Notes under the pieces: generated by a model
The model's input: the letters and a program-made list of their open reading frames with translations, nothing else
What the model was told of the DNA's origin: nothing
Database searches by the model: none
Made by a program: the position numbers and the translations under genes
Origin: Hungateiclostridiaceae bacterium UBA3934
Lineage (GTDB): Bacteria; Bacillota; Clostridia; Acetivibrionales; DTU013
DNA: 6,111 bases
Direction: 5' to 3'
Assembly (NCBI GenBank): GCA_002385815.1
Contig: DGEE01000035.1
Location: forward strand, 1 to 6,111
Part shown: piece after piece, positions 1-4,107 of the stretch
Layout: each line of letters starts with the position of its first letter
Position numbering within the stretch: the stretch's first letter is position 1

Positions 1-114
1 GTGCAGTTCAGTGTTTTCTGCATTTTGAGCGATGTTTGATGCAGAAGCAGGGAAAAGTAGTCCAAGAAGCATGATAAATACAATAACCAATGATAATAGT
101 TTTCTGGACAACAT
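1..114 (-). CDS. N-terminus of a secreted protein with signal peptide (partial, cut by left edge)
   Basis: Only the first 38 codons are in the window: an ATG at 114-112 followed by an open frame to base 1. The translation begins MLSRKLLSLVIVFIMLLGLL, followed by FPASASNIAQ. This is a textbook Sec signal peptide: positive n-region (R4, K5), hydrophobic core at about residues 6-21, and an A-x-A type site (ASA, residues 23-25) that would be cut before S26. The mature part seen so far (about 13 residues, polar, with N, Q and E) is too short to assign a family. There is no lipobox cysteine, so export rather than lipoprotein anchoring is inferred. A GGGAG motif lies 11 nt upstream, a little far but usable. 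The gene has the same orientation as the operon but sits about 470 nt beyond it, behind its own candidate promoter, so I infer a separate transcription unit. Function is unknown from this window. Confidence 0.72.
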   Translation of the reverse strand, partial: MLSRKLLSLVIVFIMLLGLLFPASASNIAQNAENTELH

Positions 115-125
115 TCGAATATCAA

Positions 126-130
126 CTCCC
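126..130 (-). promoter_or_regulatory. Ribosome binding site of the secreted-protein gene
   Basis: On the minus strand GGGAG stands 11 nt before the ATG at 114. The spacing is at the long end of the usual range, but no better Shine-Dalgarno match is closer. The fit of this site with the signal peptide that follows supports the start choice. Confidence 0.5.
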
Positions 131-142
131 GTATTTATTACA

Positions 143-323
143 AAGCTCAACTGATCCCCAACGGATATGTGACAGAGTTGCTGATTCATTTCAGGGTGAG
201 ATTTCTGTCAGATTCTCCGGGCATGGCATAATGTGAGGCAGTCTTATTGCATCGATCCAGGGTGAGATCCCTGCCGTTTTCCCGGACATGGCGATATGTG
301 GCAAGTTATTGCTTTAATTCAGG
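143..323 (-). repeat. Degenerate tandem repeat, about 62-66 bp unit, two full copies and one partial
   Basis: Read on the minus strand, unit A (323-262) and unit B (261-196) both begin CCTG-AT, run through GCAATAA, a CACAT or CATAT block, GCCATG and CCGG, and end with ATCTCAC directly before the next CCTG. A third, partial and more diverged copy (195 to about 143) keeps the CCTGAA start, a CAGCAACT block matching GCAATAACT, and CACATATC, then loses similarity. Units A and B resemble each other along their whole length with a few small indels, so they arose by duplication. On the plus strand each full unit contains CAGGG-TGAGA followed by CCCTG (one copy) or TTCTG (the other). This stem survives in both copies only when read as plus-strand RNA with G-U pairs. 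The repeat does not encode an uninterrupted protein in any frame. Confidence 0.6.
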
Positions 324-360
324 TATATAGATGTCGTGAAAGCAAACCGGTCATCCCACC

Positions 361-379
361 TGTCTTTGCTAAACAGACA
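361..379 (-). other. Short hairpin in the probable leader
   Basis: On the minus strand TGTCT-G-TT-TAGC-AA-AGACA forms a seven-pair stem with a single bulged G and a four-base loop. It is not followed by a T-run, so it does not look like an intrinsic terminator. It lies about 50-70 nt after the inferred transcription start and could be part of a structured leader. It could also be chance, as stems of this size are common. Confidence 0.3.
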
Positions 380-438
380 CCTGAGATAACCACGTACGCT
401 TCGGCATTTGTCTATACAGAATTTTCTATATTGTGAGT

Positions 439-467
439 ATTTTATCACTGTTTTTGATATTTTGCAA
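439..467 (-). promoter_or_regulatory. Candidate sigma-A-type promoter for the secreted-protein gene
   Basis: On the minus strand a -35-like TTGCAA (467-462) is separated by exactly 17 nt from a -10-like TAAAAT (444-439). The -10 carries the extended element TG one base upstream (TGATAAAAT). The -35 matches the consensus at four of six positions and the -10 at five of six. It sits in the AT-rich gap after the hydrolase gene and points at the secreted-protein gene. No other -35/-10 pair on that strand between 588 and 115 looked as good by eye. Confidence 0.45.
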
Positions 468-543
468 TGTGTAATGAGACTATTATTTGGATATTCAGGA
501 TGTGTCAGGGTTTTTCGGACCAATTCTGTGTTTGGCTTTAGAG

Positions 544-571
544 AAAAAGGAAATCTTCCGGCCAACCTGGC
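544..571 (-). terminator. Weak possible terminator after the recJ-apt-rel-MBL operon
   Basis: Starting 17 nt after the hydrolase stop codon, the minus strand holds a small stem GCCA-GGT-TGGC, then GGAA-GAT-TTCC followed directly by five T residues. Each stem is only four base pairs, so this is a poor intrinsic terminator by itself. A palindrome GGCAGCTGCC lies next to it, overlapping the first stem, and could add an alternative stem. The position, between the end of the operon and a separate promoter, is what one expects for a terminator, but the structure is marginal. Confidence 0.25.
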
Positions 572-587
572 AGCTGCCCGTTATTTT

Positions 588-1202
588 TCAAAGCCACGGG
601 TTATTTTTTCTTTCATAGCCGATTTGCGTAGAAGGGCCATGACCCGGATAGACCTTGACCTCGTCGCCCAGTTCCATCAGTCTTTGCAGCGAAACCATGA
701 GTTGACTGGTATTCCCAGCTCCCAGGTCTGTTCTGCCGACGCTAAGCCTGAACAAAGTGTCGCCAGTGAAAATACAGCTGTCGGTACGGATCAATATACA
801 CATCCCGCCCGGTGTATGACCTGGTGTATGTATGATTTCAAGGTCAGCATTCCCAAGCTTCAGTACATCTGCATCCCTGACCAGCATGTCAGCGCTGCCT
901 GCACTTTTACCGGACCAGAAAATCGCCGATCCGTTCAGTATCGGATCCTCGAGTATGGGGGCTTCATCTTCATGGATTACCACTTTGGCACCCGTCTCTT
1001 TTCGCAGCTTGTCGCCTTCAGCCACATGATCGAAATGGGCATGTGTATATATGATGTATTTTAGAGTAAGGCTGTGCTCATCAAGTGCCTGCATGATTTC
1101 TTCAAGATCCGCACCCGGATCTATAACAGCAGCTTCACCGCTGTCGCCAAGAATATAGCAGTTTGATTCAAGCATGCCTGTTTTTACAGCTTTCAGAACC
1201 AT
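588..1202 (-). CDS. MBL-fold metallo-hydrolase, glyoxalase II-like
   Basis: A 204-residue protein of the small metallo-beta-lactamase-fold hydrolase family (YqgX-like, often annotated hydroxyacylglutathione hydrolase-like). All metal ligands of a binuclear (normally zinc) site are visible: T-H54-A-H56-F-D58-H59, H129 in TPGHTPGG, D148 in FTGDTLF and H188 in YPGHGPST. The N-terminal ESNCYIL and VIDPG segments and the C-terminal NPWL ending also fit. It is predicted to be soluble and cytoplasmic, without a signal peptide. True glyoxalase II carries an extra C-terminal substrate domain that is absent here, so the substrate is unknown; a small thioester or similar ester is only a family-based guess. 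I chose the ATG at 1202 because AAGGAG lies 9 nt before it and the family usually starts about here. A GTG at 1223 in frame would add seven residues but has no visible ribosome binding site. It lies 38 nt after rel and is probably cotranscribed with it. Confidence 0.9.
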   Translation of the reverse strand: MVLKAVKTGMLESNCYILGDSGEAAVIDPGADLEEIMQALDEHSLTLKYIIYTHAHFDHVAEGDKLRKETGAKVVIHEDEAPILEDPILNGSAIFWSGKSAGSADMLVRDADVLKLGNADLEIIHTPGHTPGGMCILIRTDSCIFTGDTLFRLSVGRTDLGAGNTSQLMVSLQRLMELGDEVKVYPGHGPSTQIGYERKNNPWL

Positions 1203-1211
1203 TTCCGCAAA

Positions 1212-1217
1212 CTCCTT
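1212..1217 (-). promoter_or_regulatory. Ribosome binding site that decides the MBL hydrolase start
   Basis: AAGGAG on the minus strand is followed, after 9 nt, by the ATG at 1202-1200. The alternative in-frame GTG at 1223-1221 lies upstream of this site and has only A-rich sequence before it, so the ATG start is preferred. Confidence 0.6.
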
Positions 1218-1240
1218 TTTCACATGCTTGTTTCTTACAG

Positions 1241-3427
1241 TCAGCTCTTGCTCCTTGTCACTTCGAACACTCCATCCACTTTGCGGAGCTTCTTTATTAT
1301 CTTCTCCAACTGCTCAGTATCTACTATCTCCAAAGTCAACCCGATTATGGCGATCTGATCGCGGGTAGTCCTGGCATTCATAGCCTTGAGCGGTATCTTT
1401 TCCTCGCCCAGAGTATTTGTGACCTCCATCAGCAGTTGCGTCCTGTCATTAGCCATGACAGTTATCTCAGCCATGTAAGACGCGTTGCTCGACGTATACC
1501 ACTTCACCTCGATCAGCCGCTCTTTCTCTTCCCGGGCACCAGTTACATTAATACAGTCCGTTCTGTGGACCGATACGCCGCGTCCTCTCGTGATGTATCC
1601 GATAATGTCATCCCCCGGCACCGGATTGCAGCACCTGGACAGCCTTACAAGGCAGTTTTCGATACCCTTTACGATAATACCGTGTTCGGGTGGTCTCTTC
1701 TTCCTTCTCTCCCTGTCCCTCTCCTGCTTAAGCTGCTGCTCCCGTTCAAGTTCGCTCAGTTCCTCGGGCTTGAGAGTCTTCCTGTACTCCTCACGAAGCC
1801 TGGCGATTATCTTGTTGGAGCTGATACCACCATATCCCACGGCAGAGAACATATCATCCAGTGTATTGAAATTGTACTTTTTCAGCACTATATCGACCCA
1901 CTCGTTCTTGAAAAGCTGGCTGTACTGAAGACCCTGCCTTTTGAGCTCCCTCTCGATATTTTCTTTTCCTCTCTGGATGTTCTCTTCCCTGTTTTCCTTC
2001 TTGAACCACTGTCTGATTTTGTTGCGGGCCTGCGAGCTCTTGACGATATTGAGCCAGTCCCGGCTAGGCCCGTGGACATTGGAAGATGTGAGTATCTCGA
2101 CGATATCTCCGTTCTTCAGTTGATAATTGAGCTTCGCTATCTCACCGTTTACCTTCGCACCCATCATCCTGTTCCCGACGGCGCTGTGGATAGCATATGC
2201 AAAATCAATGGGTGTCGATCCACTGGGCAGATTTATCACATCGCCCTTGGGTGTGAATACGAACACCTCGTCGGCAAACAGATCCACCTTAACTGTCTCA
2301 ACGAACTCATTGGCATCGCTGGCTTCCTTCTGCCACTCAAGCATCTGCCGCAGCCAGGCAAGCTTATTGTCCAGTTCGTTCTTGCCCGACACACCTTCCT
2401 TGTATTTCCAGTGGGCTGCGATACCGAATTCCGCCACCTTGTGCATCTCATGGGTCCTGATCTGCACCTCGAAGGGATGCCCGTCATGGCCGATGAGAGT
2501 TGTATGCAGTGACTGGTACATGTTCGGCTTCGGCATCGCAATATAGTCCTTGAACCTGCCGGGCATGGGCTTGAAAAGCTCATGCACGAGGCCAAGCACT
2601 GCATAACAATCCTTGACGGTATTGACTATCACGCGCACGGCAAAAAGGTCATATATCTGATCGACCGTCTTATTCTGTTTCTTCATTTTCCGGTAGATAC
2701 TGTAGAAATGCTTGGGCCGGCCTTCGATCTGCGTTTCTATGCCGAGTTCCGTAGTTTTTCCCTTTATTTCGTCAATGATGGCATTTATGTATTCAACGCG
2801 CTCGCGGCGCTTTTTTGCGATTTTTTCAACCAGATCATAGTATTCCCTGGGATGCAGATATCGGAAACTGCTGTCCTCCAACTCCCATTTGATCCTCGAG
2901 ATACCAAGCCTGTGTGCCAGCGGAGCATATATCTCCAGGGTTTCTCTGGCCTTCTCCTTCTGCTTGTCCTCAGGCATATATTTCAGTGTATGGATATTGT
3001 GTTCGCGATCTGCAAGCTTTATCAGTATGACGCGGATATCCTTGGCCATGGCCAGGAACATCTTCCTGAGGTTTTCCGCCTGCTGCTCCTCTTTGGTGGT
3101 ATAAGGTATCTTGTCAAGCTTGGTCACGCCATCTACGAGCATGGCAACAGAATCACCAAACTGCTCCCTGATCTCGTCAAAGGTACAGTTGGTATCCTCC
3201 ACCGTATCATGCAAAAGACCGGCAATAATCGTGGTACAGTCCATCTCCAGATCAGCAAGTATATGCGCGACCTCAATAGGATGTATGATATAAGGCTCGC
3301 CGGATTCCCTCAGTTGGCCTTCATGAGATTTTTTGGCCATGGCATAAGCCTTGTTGAGCAGTTCGAAATCACAGCCGGCATTATATTTCTCTATTTTCTG
3401 TTTTAATTCTTCATATCGGCCGTCCAT
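1241..3427 (-). CDS. relA: Bifunctional (p)ppGpp synthetase/hydrolase Rel (RelA/SpoT family)
   Basis: Full-length 728-residue long RSH enzyme, the usual size for Gram-positive Rel. It makes the alarmone (p)ppGpp from ATP and GTP/GDP and also degrades it, in the cytoplasm and on stalled ribosomes. The N-terminal HD hydrolase domain (about 20-175) retains H49, H73-D74, E77-D78 and the LADREHN segment (D140, N144), so hydrolysis should work. The synthetase domain (about 205-340) shows RPKHFYSIYRKM, the RFKD motif (291-294) typical of bifunctional enzymes rather than the acidic version of E. coli RelA, MYQSLHTT (Y304) and the catalytic glutamate E320 in FEVQIRT. Next come a TGS domain (about 386-447), a helical and highly charged stretch (475-580), a Cys-rich zinc-finger-like domain (C592, C599-C600, H621, C625) and an ACT domain (about 648-725). 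The start is firm: GGAGG lies 6 nt before the ATG. It sits between apt and the MBL hydrolase. The name rel would be equally proper. Confidence 0.97.
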   Translation of the reverse strand: MDGRYEELKQKIEKYNAGCDFELLNKAYAMAKKSHEGQLRESGEPYIIHPIEVAHILADLEMDCTTIIAGLLHDTVEDTNCTFDEIREQFGDSVAMLVDGVTKLDKIPYTTKEEQQAENLRKMFLAMAKDIRVILIKLADREHNIHTLKYMPEDKQKEKARETLEIYAPLAHRLGISRIKWELEDSSFRYLHPREYYDLVEKIAKKRRERVEYINAIIDEIKGKTTELGIETQIEGRPKHFYSIYRKMKKQNKTVDQIYDLFAVRVIVNTVKDCYAVLGLVHELFKPMPGRFKDYIAMPKPNMYQSLHTTLIGHDGHPFEVQIRTHEMHKVAEFGIAAHWKYKEGVSGKNELDNKLAWLRQMLEWQKEASDANEFVETVKVDLFADEVFVFTPKGDVINLPSGSTPIDFAYAIHSAVGNRMMGAKVNGEIAKLNYQLKNGDIVEILTSSNVHGPSRDWLNIVKSSQARNKIRQWFKKENREENIQRGKENIERELKRQGLQYSQLFKNEWVDIVLKKYNFNTLDDMFSAVGYGGISSNKIIARLREEYRKTLKPEELSELEREQQLKQERDRERRKKRPPEHGIIVKGIENCLVRLSRCCNPVPGDDIIGYITRGRGVSVHRTDCINVTGAREEKERLIEVKWYTSSNASYMAEITVMANDRTQLLMEVTNTLGEEKIPLKAMNARTTRDQIAIIGLTLEIVDTEQLEKIIKKLRKVDGVFEVTRSKS

Positions 3428-3465
3428 TCAATGCCTCCGGAAAACAAACTCACTGCCATCCTTCC

Positions 3466-3518
3466 CATATCGATCCTGTCTGATGAGTCTCTGTCGCACC
3501 TGTCATATCGACCCTGTC
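3466..3518 (-). repeat. Short direct repeat in the 147-nt gap between apt and rel
   Basis: The 15-mer CATATCGATCCTGTC (plus strand, 3466-3480) recurs as CATATCGACCCTGTC (3504-3518), with one mismatch and a 38-bp period. The sequence just left of each copy also shows some resemblance. Close by are inverted repeats that could fold: GTCAG/CTGAC around GTACCCA (3517-3533) and ACCTG/CAGGT (3499-3522). I saw no convincing -35/-10 pair, so a separate rel promoter is possible but unproven. The gap is long compared with the 17 and 38 nt gaps elsewhere in the operon, which leaves room for regulation in front of rel. Confidence 0.5.
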
Positions 3519-3574
3519 AGGTACCCACTGACGTACCGCCGGAAAAGCCCTGCTGACTCCCGTCTCAGGTGCCG

Positions 3575-4090
3575 TCAGAAGCTCACCACCGACCTGACAC
3601 TGTAGCCTTCCAGTTTCTCTCTGCCGTGGAGATAGCTCAGTTCGATAAAGAAAACAAGCCCCACAACTTCGCCGCCCAGCTTCTCCACAAGCTTAACATT
3701 GGCATGAGTGGTGCCTCCCGTTGCCAGAAGGTCATCTACCACGAGCACTCTCTGTCCTGGTTTGATAGCATCTTCGTGTATCTCAAGTTCATCAGTTCCA
3801 TATTCCAGGTCATACTTGATGCCGACAGTCCTGTAAGGCAGCTTACCTTTCTTTCTTATCGGCGCAAAGCCCTTCCCCATCGCATATGCCAGCGGCGCTC
3901 CAAATATAAAGCCCCTGGATTCAGGACCTACGATCATATCGAAATCGCCCAGTTCCTCCGCCAGCTTCTTCATTTCCAGGATGCTCTGTTCCAATGCTTT
4001 AGGATCCTGCAGGACAGTCGTTATGTCGATGAAATCGATACCTTCCTTTGGAAAATCCTGCACGTGCCTGAGTTTCTCCTTAAGATCCAT
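3575..4090 (-). CDS. apt: Adenine phosphoribosyltransferase
   Basis: A 171-residue protein, the standard length for bacterial Apt. It converts adenine and PRPP to AMP and pyrophosphate in one salvage step in the cytoplasm. Visible signatures are the N-terminal FPKEGIDFIDIT segment (residues 13-24), GPESRGFIFG (55-64, adenine site), the flexible loop RKKGKLP (79-85), the YGTDELEIHEDA loop (97-108) and the 13-residue PRPP-binding motif VLVVDDLLATGGT (115-127) with its two acidic residues and TGGT turn. No key residue appears lost. The ATG start is supported by overlapping GGAG sites (GGAGGGAG) 6-9 nt upstream. It begins 17 nt after the recJ stop, so the two are almost certainly cotranscribed. 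Its place between recJ and rel is the common order in Firmicutes. Confidence 0.97.
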   Translation of the reverse strand: MDLKEKLRHVQDFPKEGIDFIDITTVLQDPKALEQSILEMKKLAEELGDFDMIVGPESRGFIFGAPLAYAMGKGFAPIRKKGKLPYRTVGIKYDLEYGTDELEIHEDAIKPGQRVLVVDDLLATGGTTHANVKLVEKLGGEVVGLVFFIELSYLHGREKLEGYSVRSVVSF

Positions 4091-4107
4091 AGTAAACTCC
4101 CTCCGGC

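Larger units (their letters stand above)
115..432 (-). other. Long non-coding stretch, probable 5' leader of the secreted-protein gene
   Basis: If the promoter at 439-467 is real, transcription would start near 432 and leave about 320 nt of untranslated RNA before the ATG at 114. The stretch contains, in transcript order, a hairpin at 379-361, two and a part copies of a 62-66 bp degenerate tandem repeat (323 to about 143), and the ribosome binding site. I compared it from memory with consensus motifs of the c-di-AMP (ydaO), c-di-GMP-I, TPP, glycine and T-box leaders and saw no convincing match. Only very short open frames occur in it. Whether it is a regulatory RNA or merely intergenic repeat sequence cannot be decided from this window. 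Confidence 0.35.

Noticed and set aside
196..290. Short minus-strand frame in the repeat (starts ATGTCCGGG, about 32 codons) as a leader peptide
   Set aside because: No ribosome binding site before it, and the matching frame in the other repeat copies is not kept open.
143..323. CRISPR array
   Set aside because: The repeated units are 62-66 bp, directly adjacent, diverged throughout and without unique spacers.
115..440. Known riboswitch (c-di-AMP ydaO, c-di-GMP-I, TPP, glycine, T-box)
   Set aside because: The CTCAGG-then-AAAGACAGG stretch near 361-385 loosely recalls the glycine aptamer, but the rest of that motif is missing; consensus cores of the other classes were not found.
314..565. 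83-codon minus-strand open frame in the gap after the MBL hydrolase
   Set aside because: It starts with TTG, has no ribosome binding site, overlaps the candidate promoter and leader, and the product (rich in K, R, S and C) resembles no family I know. Probably a chance frame in AT-rich sequence.
408..1064. 218-codon plus-strand open frame across the hydrolase gene
   Set aside because: Mostly antisense to the metal-binding motifs of the MBL hydrolase; no family similarity and no good start signal.
1163..2512. 449-codon plus-strand open frame opposite rel
   Set aside because: Antisense to strongly conserved rel codons; the product is a leucine-rich shadow without domain motifs and its start overlaps the hydrolase gene.
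2582..3406. 274-codon plus-strand open frame opposite the N-terminal half of rel
   Set aside because: Entirely antisense to the HD and synthetase domains; no ribosome binding site or recognisable motif.
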